Of a DNA stretch of 64,000 nt, positions 12,011-23,169 are shown one piece after another. This stretch comes from Shinisaurus crocodilurus (lineage: Eukaryota; Chordata; Lepidosauria; Squamata; Shinisauridae): assembly GCA_021292165.1 (NCBI GenBank), contig JAHFWL010001001.1, positions 1,612,001 to 1,676,000 on the forward strand, written 5' to 3'. Position 1 is the stretch's first letter; each line of letters opens with the position of its first letter. Both the position numbers and the translations under genes were made by a program. The notes below the pieces were generated by a model that was not told the origin of the DNA, ran no database searches, and saw only the letters and a program-made list of their open reading frames with translations.

Positions 12011-12615
12011 CAGAGATGCAGCGCTCCTAAGCAGAGTGAAGCACTCCAATCTATTGATTTCAAGGGGCTTCCGTGAGCCTAACTTTACACAGGATCAGGC
12101 TGAAATAATTATTTGACTGGTTTAACAATCCTTGGGGTGGGGTGGGGTTAGTAGAACTGCTTTTCTTCTTCTTCAGGGGGTGGGGGAGGTTGACAAGTGC
12201 ATCTTGCGTGCACCAAAATAAATGACACTAAATAAAATCATGACAATACAACGAATAATAAAGTCGTGGTGACGAGGATGACGCACAAATGCGTAAGAAA
12301 GAAACCCACAGAATGGGAGTCCTTAGGACTTCGTTTGGGCATCTTTATTCAGTGCACACTCACCACTGGGTTACACTTGGCCCGAGATTGGAAATGGAGA
12401 CCTCCTCCTCCCACCTTTCCCAGAAGATGCAAAAGGGCTAGGAACTGGGCCTTTTGGATATGAGATCTTGGGATGCACTCAAAGACAGAGAGGGGTGTTG
12501 CTAGGCCTGAAGCCCGGCCGGAATCTATTTCCCAGGCCCCAGAATCTATTCCACAGAGCCCCGCATGTCTAGGGGTGTCAATGGAAGGGGTCTCCCCCTG
12601 CATACCCACAGCGTA

Positions 12616-12858
12616 ATTATTTTTATTTATTTTATGTATTATATTTATATCCCGCTTTTTTCCCTCCTGCAAGGAACCCAAGGTGGCTTGCATGATCCTC
12701 CTCCTCTCCATTTTATCCTCACAACAACCCTGTGAGGTAGGTTAGGCTGAGAGTCAGCAACTGTCTCAAAGTCACCCAGCGAGCTTCATGGCCGACCTAG
12801 AACCCCGATCTCCCGAGTCCCAGTCCAACACTCTCACGACTACTCCACACTGGCTCTC
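12616..12858 (-). mobile_element. tRNA-derived SINE (family A), antisense
   Basis: Read on the - strand, the element starts GAGAGCCAGTGTGG. It carries a box A-like head (GTAGTCGTGAGAG in this copy), a box B-like stretch with CCCGAGTC on the reverse strand, a conserved body (GGGTTGTTGTGAGGATAAAATG) and an A/T-rich tail. At least ten other copies lie in the window, for example 15815-16045, 33021-33248 and 63643-63887. The arrangement fits a squamate tRNA-derived SINE. I do not assign a family name. Confidence 0.8.
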
Positions 12859-13019
12859 TCAAGAAGGACGGCAGGCAGGCAGGCAGGGAAGGCGTCACTC
12901 ACTCTCTCCTTCTTCCCTCATGCTGCACCCTCCCCCCCAAACCCCCCCCCACTCCCCCTCCATGGCAATTGAGCTGGGGGGAGGGGGAACAAAACTTCTC
13001 CCCATTGGCTTGGAATGAT

Positions 13020-13185
13020 CTGGGTCAGGGTGCAAATTAATGAAAGAATTTATTTGAGATGATTTGGATGAGAAATCGGACGAGGCGGGCTTTGCCTCCC
13101 GTTTAAATAAATCCTGGGCGTTATTTCTAAATTTGCATCTATACATATAAATTAGCATATGCAGATTTATGGCGGCGGGGGGGAG
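13020..13185. promoter_or_regulatory. Candidate intron-2 enhancer block with homeodomain-type motifs
   Basis: Repeat-poor AT-rich DNA within a GC-rich neighbourhood. It contains AAATTAATGA (13034-13043), TTTAAATAAAT, ATAAATTAGCATATGCA (ending 13163) and TTTATGG (13166-13172), which resemble HOX and posterior-HOX/CDX sites. The location matches intron 2, where a HOX-responsive forelimb element is known in mouse Tbx5. Function is inferred. I could not compare it with other genomes. Confidence 0.35.
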
Positions 13186-13796
13186 GGGCACGCGGAATAT
13201 TTTAACTGCCTAGCAAGACCTGAACCTTGGGTCCACACCCCACCCCCAACCTCAAGGGCTAGCTTTTCACCCTCCTTCTGCCTCTGGACAACTTCTGTCT
13301 CTTCTTTCTCTGCTCCCGCCCCCCAAGCAGGAAAAGCTCTCTGCTCTGCCGATCCTATTATAGTCCCTTCTATTTTGATTCTCTTGGCCCGGAGCCTATC
13401 AGGCCGGCTCGTATCAGAAACTTCCAAGCGGCTCCCACGGCCGCTGGCGCTGGGCAGATCTCCGGAGGGCCAAGAGCGGCAGGCCTGCTTTGAACACGAG
13501 GTGAACTCTCCGGTCCCCTCCCCTGTCTGTCTCTCTCTCAAGTCCATTCTCTCGCCATTTGGGGAAATAACGCCCCAATCCAAGCCCTGTTCGTGCAGCG
13601 GCTCTATTCACATGTAAAGGGAGCGGCGGTCGAAGAAGAAGAAGAAGAAAAGAGGCCAACTCCCTCAAGGCCGTTTCACACGTTACGCAGCAACAAACCC
13701 AGGTTGGCCGCCAAGAGCGCGCGCTCCTCAGGGCGTCTTTTCGGACACTTTCCCCGCGTTCCCACGTGACACGTTAAAAGGGGTAGTGCGCGCGCA

Positions 13797-14140
<344 letters not shown>

Positions 14141-14835
14141 TAAGCATCCAGAAATGGGGGGTGGGTGGGTGGGATGGGGGTTTCCCATATAATAAATAAA
14201 TAAATAAATATGATCCAAAAAGAATTGTGTGTGTGGGGGGGGGGAGGCACGTCTGTTGGTCTGCATCCTAATGTAAATAGGCGGCTTGTGATGGAAGCGA
14301 TGGAGAGAATTGTTATCAGTACAGTAGGATGTTGGAGGATATGGAAAAGAGTTGGTCCTATTCTGGTTAGGACGAAGCAGAGTTTCCCCCCTTATGCACC
14401 GCCTAGTTATTGAAAATGGTAATCACCAGGTGGGTTGCTAAACCCTTGCTAAAAGGCTCTTAAAAGGAAACTGATTGTCCATACAAGGCTTAAAGCTAAT
14501 AAAGACATTTATCAGTTTTACGTAGAGTCCATTTATTCGTATATGCAGGATGCATATAGGCAGATTAGAGTCTTGGGTGTTACGAGTCCGCTTCATTGGA
14601 GATCACTGTCTAGAAGCCAGCTCAGACCTTGCGTCCATCAGGTTGGAGAGAGAGAGAGAGCGAGAGCTGGCCACAGAGAGGCCGGATGTAGGGAGGAGGG
14701 GTTACAAAACATGCACCCTGGGGGTTTGTTCAATTAACCCTTTCCTCCCACTCTAACTAGTGGTGGTTGCGTTACCTGTTGATTTAAGCAGGCAATATTA
14801 CAATTTCCTTCATAGGATTCGTGTTGTGGACTTTT

Positions 14836-15022
14836 TAGGCTGCAATCTTACAGTTCAACGGGGTTTGCTTCTAAGAAGTCATGTCTAGGATTGAGCTGTA
14901 ATAATACTCTTCATCGGCTTGTTTTCAGGCTGCAATCCTATGCTCGCTCACCTGGAAGTAAGTCCCATTGAACTCACTGGGGCTTACTTCTGAGTAGACG
15001 CGTCAGTTAGGCTTGCAGTGTT
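14836..15022. repeat. Two family-1 hairpin MITEs
   Basis: One decayed copy (14836-14905) precedes a well-preserved one (14925-15022), whose arms AAGTAAGTCCCATTGAACTC and GGGGCTTACTTCTGAGTAG form a clear hairpin. Confidence 0.7.
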
Positions 15023-15419
15023 GTTTGGTTTTGTACCGAGATTCTGTTATAAGCTGCCTTCTCGAGAGGACTCTTGTCGAGAGGTGAGGTGTAGATATTT
15101 AGGAAGTGACTGGATCATAGATGAATAAATTTTAAAAAGTCAGTATCGGAAGATGTCCCTCAAAAAAAAAAAAAAAAAAAAAAGCGGGGGCACGGTCCCC
15201 TAAGGTGTTCTCCTTTGTGAGACGCATTGGAATAAATGGGAGCGATGCTGGGGCGTGTAGGTATCGTGTAGTAGAATACACACACACACCGTGGATTCTG
15301 CCCCGTGTAAATTAAACTAAGGTGTACCCCGAGTGTATGGGAAATATTTTCTAAGGATATTTTCGAGGCACCGAAGTAACTTTACGCCTTATGAAAAGGC
15401 TGTGTGGATGCGTTAATTG

Positions 15420-15662
15420 GACCACGATCCTATGAAGGAGTAAGCACCCGGGAGTAAGCACGATTGAATATAATGGGACTTACTTCTGAGTAAGCTTGCA
15501 TAGGTTGCTCTGTTAATTAGGGAGCGGCAGCTGCTAAGCAAGATGGATACGATCAGCAGAAATAAGGCAGGTCTGGGTTTCAATTCTACCCCGTTTACTT
15601 GGAAGTAAGTCCCATTGACTATAGTGGGGTTTACTTCGGAATAAACAGGCATGGAGTATGGC
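15420..15662. repeat. Two family-1 hairpin MITEs (15420-15505, 15590-15662)
   Basis: Both retain the GGAGTAAG/CTTACTTC arms. The second has the CCCATTGACTATAGTGGGG hairpin loop. Confidence 0.7.
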
Positions 15663-15814
15663 TGCCTAGCACTGCTATTCGAGGAAAGTGCTTGGCTTTG
15701 ACCAATAGGAGGATTTTTGTTTGTCTTAAGAGTTAGTTAGCTTCCTTCCTTCCTTCCACTTTAGCCCCTCCAGACCTAACGGTGCAACCACCGTCAACAT
15801 CCACCGTGAACATT

Positions 15815-16045
15815 GAGAGCCAGTGTGGTGTAATGGTTAGAGTGCTGGACTAGGACTTGGGAGATCCGGGTTCTAGTCCCCACTTGGTCATGAAGCCCAC
15901 TGGGTGGCTTTGGGCCAGTCACTGACTCTCAACCTGACCTACCTCACAGGGTTGTTGAGAGAATAAAATGGAGAGGAGGAAGATTATGCAAGCTGCCTTG
16001 GGTTCCTTGCAGGAAAAAGGTGGGATATAAATACAATAAATAAAT
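15815..16045 (+). mobile_element. tRNA-derived SINE (family A), sense copy
   Basis: Near full-length. It has GAGAGCCAGTGTGG, a box A-like TGGTGTAATGGTTAGAG, a box B-like GGGTTCTAGTCCC, the conserved body with ACTGACTCTCAACCTGACC, and a tail GGGATATAAATACAATAAAT. It is the clearest reference copy for the antisense SINEs elsewhere in the window. Confidence 0.85.
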
Positions 16046-16082
16046 TACCGGTAAGAAATGTATTTAGCCACAATCTGCACCA

Positions 16083-16525
16083 AGTTAGGCTGCAGTCCTA
16101 TACCCAGTTTCCTAGGAGTAAGCCCCTTCGAACTCTATGGGATTTGCTCTTGAGTAGACATGCCTAGCGTAGGGTTGCACCCTAAGCCCCATTGGTTTCA
16201 GTGGGGGAGTTAAGGACCTGCCTGGTTTTCTCTCCTTGTTGAAATCAATGGAGCTTTCGTGATCAGCCTTTTCCTGGATTTTCTTTCTTTCTTACTTACT
16301 TTCTCTTTAAAAGAGAAAAGTGAGGTTGGGGCCAGCTGAATGCTTGAAATGAATATTACCAATGCTCTTAATATTATTACCATGCAATAATGGTAATAAT
16401 ATTACCATTAATTTGTACTCCTAAATTACTCCCAGATAAGTGGGATGTGCAGTTATTTGCTAGTACATGCCACTTAACACAGTGGGGTTTATTTCTGAGT
16501 AATACTATACATAGGATTGCACTGC
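16083..16525. repeat. Family-1 hairpin MITEs (16083-16185, 16420-16525)
   Basis: The 16083 copy is flanked by TTA on the left and TAA on the right, with GGCTGCAGTCC and GGTTGCACCC ends. This fits a TWA target duplication and links family 1 to the Harbinger-like family 2. Between the copies lies AT-rich sequence with a TTACCAT/ATGGTAA inverted repeat near 16375-16405. Confidence 0.65.
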
Positions 16526-17102
16526 ATCTTTCCATATCACTTCTCAGTGTAGAATTTTATTTTTTTTAAAGTGTGTGTGTGTATACATAGGCATATGTGT
16601 GCACAGAAAACATACACACACACACACACACACACAGAGATCTAATTTATGTATAGAACTGTAAGAGGTTTGTTGCGTCTCCAGTCATTTCGTTGTATAT
16701 GCAGATCTAGACTCAATGAGATTGGAACAACATGATTTGGACAGGGCATAAAATTAATCCCTTTTGCTGTGGCCCTCTAGATTGTTCATAATATAACTGG
16801 AGAGGGAGTTATCTTTTCCCCCCTTGGCCTTCAGGTCAGGAAAAGCCTAACACACCAAGCCCAGCCTGAATTGGGCTGTTGGTTTTTTGTTTTTTTTTAA
16901 AGCAGCCTTAGTGTTCTGCCTTTAACATGGCAATTTTACCTCTACTTACTCAGAAATGTGTCTTACTGAAATGAAAGGTACTTACTTCAGAGTAAACATG
17001 AGCAGGTTGGACTGGAAGATACTGCATTTGTGGTGCTGGAATAGTAGATTTACTCCATGACCTCCTGTATTGTCCTTTATATCAAAAGGCAACCTTTTAT
17101 TG

Positions 17103-17145
<43 letters not shown>

Positions 17146-17486
17146 CTACTAGTAGTAGTAGTATTACTACTAGTATTATTCATAGTATTATTCATATTTG
17201 TATTCTGAAATATATACATCTGTTGCATCGGTAGCAGCTAGAAGAACAGGGTAAAATTTGTTCAGAGTGTTTGGTGCTAGTTTTGCTGGGGGTGATGGGA
17301 GGGGACTGCAGGAGCCCACTGGATTGTTAGACCTTAAAAAAAAACCTCTTTGAAGATAATCGCCACCACCCCACTGCTATATCATACATTGCTTTTGAAG
17401 CTCTCCTCCATTTCACAAGCAATTTTGGGGATGCTGGCTGTGTGCCTGTGTGTGGAGGCATAGAGGGGAGTCTAAAACTCTCTTAA

Positions 17487-17623
17487 GGTACTATCCTATG
17501 CATGTCTAGACAGAAAAAAGTCCTACAACTCTCAGCATGCCCCCAGCCAGCATAGCTAGTTGGGAATGCTGGAAGTTGTAGGATTTTTTTTTTTCTGTCT
17601 AAACTTGCTATAGGATTGTGCCC
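17487..17623. mobile_element. Harbinger-like palindromic MITE (family 2)
   Basis: Flanked on both sides by TTAA. Arms carry TCTAGACAGAAAAAAGTCCT and GTTGTAGGATTTT...CTGTCTAAAC around a CCAGCCAGCATAGCTAG loop. Ends are GGTACTATCC and GGATTGTGCCC. No coding capacity. Confidence 0.75.
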
Positions 17624-18029
17624 TTAAGCTCCTGCAATCAGTTCCACGGATCCTTGGATCCTGGCCTAAGTTTGAGATGGAGTGGAAAACCCAGTCAGTT
17701 TTAAATAAATCTATTCCTGTGGTTTGTTAGTTCTCCCCCCCCCCCCGTTTCCACTTTTAGTTTATAGGAAAGGATTTCCTATGGACCTGCCCTATTGATA
17801 AATTATTGTGGTGTGTGTGTGTGTGTGTGTGTGTACGTACGTGTATATAAATAGAACAGTTCTGATTTTTGTTTTTAAAAGCCTCTCTGTCATGCACACT
17901 TTCTGTAAGTGTGTTAAAAACTGATACTTCCCCCCCCCAACCCTCCCACCCCCATGTTGCCTGAATTCCTTAGATACCTTTCTAATGATCCAAACGTTTT
18001 TGGTGTATTGATATTACAAATTAATCAAC

Positions 18030-18505
18030 AGGCAGCACGATCCAGCGGCCGCTAGACAGTGTCTAGACAGCCATAGGATTTTTCGGAGTCCCAGCTCAGA
18101 CCTCTGAAACTCGCTCCGAGGACAGAACTGGGACAGAGCTCAGAATGCCTCCCCCCCCCCCCCCGCTCAGCCAGGGTGAAAAGAAACTCACGACTGCTTC
18201 TGCAAGCTTGCAAATACGACCTCGACCTCGGAGAAGGGTTTCTGTGGGCATTCCAGGGGGCAGGGAGGGGAGGAGACAGGTGACACCAGGTTACAAGGTA
18301 TCCTGGCACCACCTCAGCATCTTTCCCTCCCCCTTGGAAATGCCACACTTAGATGGCCAAAATCGGCCTTCAAAGTGCTTTGCAGGGTGGAAGGAGAGAG
18401 GGAGCAGCCTTTCACCTATGCGCTTCTTCTGCCCTGCATGGGATGCCCGCAATCCCCCGAGTTCGATGGGCTATGAGCATCCAGACTGGATTGTGCCCAA
18501 TAGTG
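18030..18505. mobile_element. Non-autonomous DNA repeat, about 450 bp (family E)
   Basis: Shares blocks in order (AATCCTATGG..CTAGAC, CCATAGGAT, GGGAGTCAGAGATC or equivalents, GATGGCC..CGGC, ATTGTGCCC) with 19080-19345, 41153-41520 and 50200-50620. The outer ends resemble AATCC/GGATTGTGCCC of the Harbinger-like MITEs, suggesting a larger relative. This copy is diverged. Confidence 0.5.
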
Positions 18506-18699
18506 CAGTTCCAATTATGATATAGGTATGGATAGCTGTAGTAAATATGTTATTATATTCTACTACCCCTTCTCTCATAGTTTTGTTAAAAATAAATGTA
18601 TTGGGATGGTCTTTGGCTGATGGTAACGATCCTAAGTTTGAACTATACAGATAAAAAGCAAACACCCAACTACATCAAGGGGTAGTTAGGCGTCTTATA

Positions 18700-18912
18700 A
18701 TAAGAACTAAGAACTGGTGCCTGAGTTTTGCTTTCTTCTTCTTCCTCCTCCCTCCCAATCCCTTTTCCTTTTGTGTCATGTCTCTTCGATTGTAAGCCTG
18801 AGGGCAGGGGCTGTCTGAATATTAATCTTTGTAAGCCACTCTGGGAGCCTTTTCTGACTGAAGAGTGGGGTACAAAAAATAATGCTATAAATAAACAAAC
18901 AAACAAACAATA
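18700..18912 (+). repeat. LINE-like 3' end fragment
   Basis: The block reading AACTAAGAACTGGTGCCTGA...GTAAGCCTGAGGGCAGGGGC recurs at 49183-49285. It ends with a GTAAGCCACTCTGGGAGCC motif and an (AAAC)n tail, like many reptilian LINE 3' ends. The clade is not assigned. Confidence 0.5.
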
Positions 18913-19079
18913 CACCTTTCATAAATAAGACAGTTTCTCAGCAATTTTCAGAGCACTGATCTTGTGTATCTGACTGACCCATCATCCTGTTTATTGAAAT
19001 GGAACATTTCTTGTTGGATGGTAGAGGGTAGTGCATTGGGATAAACTCTCCGGTGTAGAAAATGCCTTCATTGGTGGAG

Positions 19080-19345
19080 GGAGCAATCCTATGGCCCTAG
19101 GGCAGTGTTCTCCAACCTTGGGTCCCCAGATGTGTTTGGCCTACAACTCCCACCATGCCCCAGCCAGCTACGCTGGCTGGGGCATGGTGGGAGTTGTAGG
19201 CCAAACACATCTGGGGACCCAAGGTTGGAGAACACTGCCCTGGACATTGTCTGAGAGGGGCCATAGGATACAGGGGATTCCCCCCTCCCAGGTCCGAGAC
19301 AGAGCTCGGACCTCAGAAGGGGGAGTCAGAGATCTGACACACACA
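19080..19345. mobile_element. Family-E repeat interrupted by a hAT-like foldback
   Basis: A copy of the about 450-bp repeat (GAGCAATCCTATGG...GAGAGGGGCCATAGGAT...GGGAGTCAGAGATC). Its left part is split by the foldback at 19103-19237. The paralogues at 18030 and 41153 run through the same point without interruption, so the foldback inserted later. Confidence 0.7.
19103..19237. mobile_element. 135-bp hAT-like foldback MITE, copy 1
   Basis: Near-perfect palindrome from CAGTGTTCTCCAACC to GGTTGGAGAACACTG. Arms of about 65 nt include GGGTCCCCAGATGTGTTTGG and CTACAACTCCCACCATGCC. CAGTG ends with 8-bp target duplications are the hAT hallmark. The duplication here is decayed (CCCTAGGG / CCCTGGAC), but the empty site in sister repeats reads CCCTAGAC. 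It encodes no protein. Confidence 0.85.
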
Positions 19346-19744
19346 CCTTTTCCCGCTCACAGCTGGCGTGGAAAGAACCACAGTGGCTGGCCTCCAAGAT
19401 TGGAAAATTGAACTTGGAGAGGGGGGGGGGAAGGGGGTGTTCCAGTGGGTGGGGGGGGGAGGAGAGTGGGGCGGCCAGCATTCCAGCTATCCTGATTCCT
19501 GAGGCCAATCCAGCCTCCTCACCTCCCCCCCCCCTTCTGAAGCATCATCGCTAGTCGGGACAAAAAAGCCAGTCTAACCAAAAAAAATGCAGGGTGGGAG
19601 GACAGGGAGCCAAAGATCACCTCCACCACTCCTCGCGCCCCACACTGGAAGATCAGGAGGGAGCCTCCACATTTGGGGGGCTTCCAGCTCACTGAAGGTG
19701 CAGTTGTTGAATAGGATTGCTCCCCGAATGTGTAATGTGAAAGC

Positions 19745-19900
19745 GGCAGCAGTGTAGTGGTTAGAGCGCCGGACTGAGCGTGCTGGAGACCTGGGCTCAA
19801 ATCCCCATTCAACCACAAGGGTCACTGGATGGTCTCTTGGCCCAGTCACTCTTCCCTACGCCAAATCTATCTCACAGGGATGGCTATTATGAGGACACTC
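19745..19900 (+). mobile_element. Diverged family-A SINE fragment
   Basis: The head GCAGTGTAGTGGTTAGAGCG and the box B-like GGGCTCAAATCCCC match the tRNA-derived SINE plan. The body (GGCCCAGTCACTC...CTATCTCACAGGGATG) is diverged, and the tail is lost. Confidence 0.6.
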
Positions 19901-20011
19901 CACTGTCAAGGGAGAGCACGGTGGGTGGGTGGGTGGGAGGAGGAGGAGAGAAGCTGCCTTAATGCCAGCTGCAGACCCTTCCTCCTCCCATTTCAGCGCT
20001 TTCTGCATTAG

Positions 20012-20140
20012 GGGCAGGCAACCTGGTCCGCTCCAGATGTTCTGGACTGCAATCTCATAAACCCCAGGCAGTTAGTATGGCCAATGGTCAAGGATCTTGG
20101 GAGTTGTAGGCCAAAGCATCTGGACATCAGCTTGCCTACT
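20012..20140. repeat. Family-4 foldback (hAT-like, decayed)
   Basis: Imperfect palindrome of the type CAACCTGGTCCGCTCCAGATG ... CATCTGGACATCAGCTTGCC, with TGGCCAATGGTCA and GGGAGTTGTAGG inside. Relatives occur at 20336, 26634, 31518, 32399, 32901, 38655, 48256, 54495 and 60488. Confidence 0.6.
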
Positions 20141-20160
20141 CCTGACTTAAGTTACACGGA

Positions 20161-20279
20161 CTAGCAGCAACTCTGCAGGGTTGCAGTGGGGACTCTTTCC
20201 CAGCCCTACCTGGCGATGCCCGGGATTGAACCTGGGGCCTCCAGCATGCAAAATAGGTGCTCTGCCACTGACCCATGGC
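20161..20279 (-). mobile_element. tRNA-Ala-like SINE (family B), antisense fragment
   Basis: On the - strand it reads as a tRNA-Ala-like head (GCAGAGCACC, TTTGCATGC, then GGTTCAATCCC-type box B) followed by a CTCCAGGTAGGGCTGGGAAAG body. Truncated at the distal end. Confidence 0.7.
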
Positions 20280-20335
20280 ATTTATTTATACGAAGCACAT
20301 ACATGTATAGAATGGCAAACGCTTGCATTCTTCTA

Positions 20336-20622
20336 AAGCAGCCTTCCCCAGTCGGCTACCAGCAACTCCCAGCATTCCTGACCGTGAGCCCTGCTAGCTG
20401 GGGTTGATGGGAGTTGAAGTCCGAAACCAGTGTGGCATAGTGGTGAGAGTGCTGGTATAGGACTCAGGAGATCCGGGTTCTAGTCCCCACTTGGCGACTT
20501 TGGGACAGCCACTGACTCTCAGCCTGCCCTACCTCGCAGGGTTGTTGTGAGGATAAAATGGAGAGGAGGAGGAGGGCCATGCGAGCCACCTTGGGTCCCT
20601 TGCAAGAGGAAACAAGGCAGGA
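20336..20622 (+). mobile_element. Family-4 foldback fragment followed by a family-A SINE
   Basis: 20336-20426 is the half-palindrome CTTCCCCAGTCGG...GGGAGTTGAAGTCC. It abuts a family-A SINE at 20427-20622 with TGGCATAGTGGTGAGAGTGC, box B-like GGGTTCTAGTCCC and the usual body. The junction suggests one element inserted into the other. Confidence 0.65.
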
Positions 20623-20764
20623 TGATTAATATTAACCATCAGTGGGTCAGTGGGCCTACAGTAACTCCAAGCAACAAGCAATCTTTTCCCTAGGCCATCG
20701 GTATAAAACATCCAGACTGGAACCATCTCTTCCACTAAGCATCCTCCGTGAAGACCACCTAGAG

Positions 20765-20899
20765 CAGTGTTCTCCAACCTTGGGTCCCCAGATGTTTTTG
20801 GCCTACAACTCCCAGCATGCCCCAGCCAGCGTAGCTGGCTCGGGCATGCTGGGAGTTGTAGGCCAAAAACATCTGGGGACCCAAGGTTGGAGAACACTG
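20765..20899. mobile_element. 135-bp hAT-like foldback MITE, copy 2
   Basis: Same length and termini as copy 1 (CAGTGTTCTCC ... GGAGAACACTG). Perfect 8-bp target duplication ACCTAGAG at 20757-20764 and 20900-20907. Arms are almost identical to each other, suggesting a young insertion or continuing arm homogenisation. Confidence 0.9.
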
Positions 20900-21370
20900 A
20901 CCTAGAGAGTGGCTGACTAGTGAACGAAAGGGAATCAGTTAAAGGCAAACAACCAAGTGCTGCCTATATAATCTATACTAAATGGTTTAGCATTAGTTGG
21001 CCGATCTGGCTGGGCACATGGCTTCTCTTTAAACATGAGATAATCTTGGAAGAGAAAATTCGATGTTTGTCTGTTTAAAAGATTTTTTAACCTGCCTTTC
21101 AGGGCACCCTGCCACTCAACTCAAGACTTATTTCTGCATCAACATGCATGGGATCTGGTTGCACATGCCCACCCTCCTGTGCAAAAAATAGCAAGAGAGA
21201 CAGAAGCAAAACAAGCCTAAATAGTACACATACTATTGAGATACTAGAAGATACCTTTTATTTCTCCCCCCTTTTTATCACCTGCTTGCAGCCCATATTC
21301 AGCAAAGAGACTGAATAAGGCTATTTTAGCCTGATTGATGCATCAGTGTTTTCTCTCCCGTCTTCTCATT

Positions 21371-21600
21371 CATAGAATCATAAAAAAGTAGAGTTGGAAG
21401 GGGCCTACAAGGCCATCGAGTCCAACCCCCTGCTCAATGCAGGAATCCAGGTCAAAGCATCCCTGACAGATGGCTGTCCAGCTGCACCTTGAATGCCTCC
21501 AGATTGGGAGAGCCCACCACCTCCCTAGGTCGTTGGTTCCTGTCTTATTGATCTAACAGTCAGGAATTTTTTCCTGATGTTTAGGTGGAATCTGGGTTCC
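21371..21600 (-). mobile_element. CR1 LINE 3' end, antisense
   Basis: The + strand starts ATAGAATCATAAAA..AGTTGGAAGGGGCC. It continues through GAGTCCAACCCCCTGCTCAA to TCAGGAATTTTTTCCTGATG. This is the reverse complement of the CR1-type 3' region, which ends in ATTCTATGATTCTA repeats (compare 56321-56503 on +). Only the 3' end is present, as usual for CR1. Confidence 0.8.
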
Positions 21601-21777
21601 TGGACTGGAGCCCATTATTCAAGTCCTCAGAGGCGGTGCTAAGGGGCATCCCACTAAGGCTGGAGCCCCAAATCTCTGGGAGGACATCTGCCCCACCACA
21701 CTGGGCTGTGGGGAAAAGATTTGGTGCTGGAGGCTAGAGCCCCATGGACCTGTCTAGCTATGCCCTAATTAACTTAA

Positions 21778-21910
21778 GGTGCAATCTTATGCACGTTTCG
21801 ATGGGACAAAAAAAACCTGCAGCTCCCAGCGTTCCTTGTAGGACTTTTGTTGTTGTTGTTAGTTTGTTTTGGGGCTTTTTTTCTGTCCAAACACGCATAG
21901 GATTGCACCC
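21778..21910. mobile_element. Harbinger-like palindromic MITE (family 2)
   Basis: Ends GGTGCAATCTTATGC and GCATAGGATTGCACCC, flanked by TAA on both sides. The internal T-tract carries a short TTG run (GTTGTTGTTG). Confidence 0.75.
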
Positions 21911-22249
21911 TAAGCAACCTAAATCTCATGCTAATGGCGGTGAAGCAGAGATTGCAGAGGTGGGATAGAACAAAAGGTAGTATGAAAAACACCCTGGCAG
22001 GAAGTTGCAATATTTTCAAGTATTGCAACATCTATCTATCTATCTTGCCTGGGGGACACACAGGCTTCTCTCTCCCATCTTCCAAGTATTTCTGTAATAC
22101 ATTGATTCCTATATGAGAATATGATGGCAAACTAGGTATGCTACCTAGGTGATAGCTCTTTGCTCTGTCAAATGTTAGTGTTTTGTTTTCACCTAGTTCT
22201 GCTTTGGGCTGCTTAAATTATGTGGCATAAATGGCTCATTGCCTGTTCT

Positions 22250-23042
22250 GGATGGGGTTGCACTCCCTTTGAAAGACCAGGTTCATAGCCTGGGGGTACT
22301 CCTAGATCCAGTGCTTTCGCTGGAGTCCCGAGTGCCTTTTACCATCTTTGACTGGTTCACCAGCTATGGCCTTTCCTGGACAGGGATAGCTTGGCCACAG
22401 TGATACAGGTGCTAGTAACCTCAAGACTGGATTACTGCAGAGCGCTCTATGTGGGGCTGCCCTTTGAGGCTGGTCCGGAAGCTGGAGCTAGCGCAGAATG
22501 CAGCAGCTCGGCTGTTGTCAGGAGTTGCCCCTTTTCAGTATGCAACTCCTTTGCTGAAGGAACTGCACTGGCTACCTATTTGCTACCAGGCCAGGTTTAA
22601 GGTTCTGGTACTAGTGTACAAAGCCCCAAACCACTTGGGACCAGGATAATGAGAGAGCACCTTCTCCCTTACCAATCTGCCCAGTCACTGAGATCACTGG
22701 ATGACCATCTCCTGGTGGTTCCACATGGACCTATGGCCTGACTGGAGTCCACCAGGAGAAGAGCCTTCAGTGTGGTGGCTCCATTTCTGTGGAACTCCCT
22801 GCCTCTGGAGGGCAGGCAGGCTCCGACATTGTATTGCTTTTGGCGCCTGTTGAAGACATCCTTGTTCCACTGGAAGCCTTCCTTGCAGACCAGCCACAGT
22901 TTTAATGATACTTTGTTTTCGATGCATTATTTTTATTATTTATCTGTTTTTATCTTTTAATTGTTCACCACTCCAAAATCTGCTTAGATATTGAGTGGTA
23001 TACAGATGCTGTAAATAAATAAATAAATAAATAAATAAATTT
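22250..23042 (+). mobile_element. L2-clade LINE 3' end (reverse-transcriptase C-terminus and 3' UTR)
   Basis: Broken reading frames contain the L2-like block SRLDYCRALYVGLP (about 22420-22462) followed by a frameshifted LAQNAAARLLSGVAPFQYAT segment, typical of the end of the L2 ORF2 protein. The 3' end holds ATTGAGTGGTATACAGATG and an (AAAT)n tail. Frameshifts and stops make it inactive. Related fragments lie at 27925-28415, 29033-29412, 37930-38205, 59732-60130 and 62765-63062. Confidence 0.8.
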
Positions 23043-23169
23043 AAAAGTACTCCATTTTGGCTAGGCAGTGTCATAGATTACACACAGGTGTGGTTGGGAA
23101 ACTCTTTGAAAAAGGAAGATGTTGGTTGAGGAGGGGGGGTTTTCCCTTAAAAAAAGGGGGGGAGCAGCA

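Noticed and set aside
22391..22649. Open frames with LDYCRALYVGLP and QNAAARL motifs
   Set aside because: Not a host gene: these are frameshifted remnants of the L2 LINE protein.
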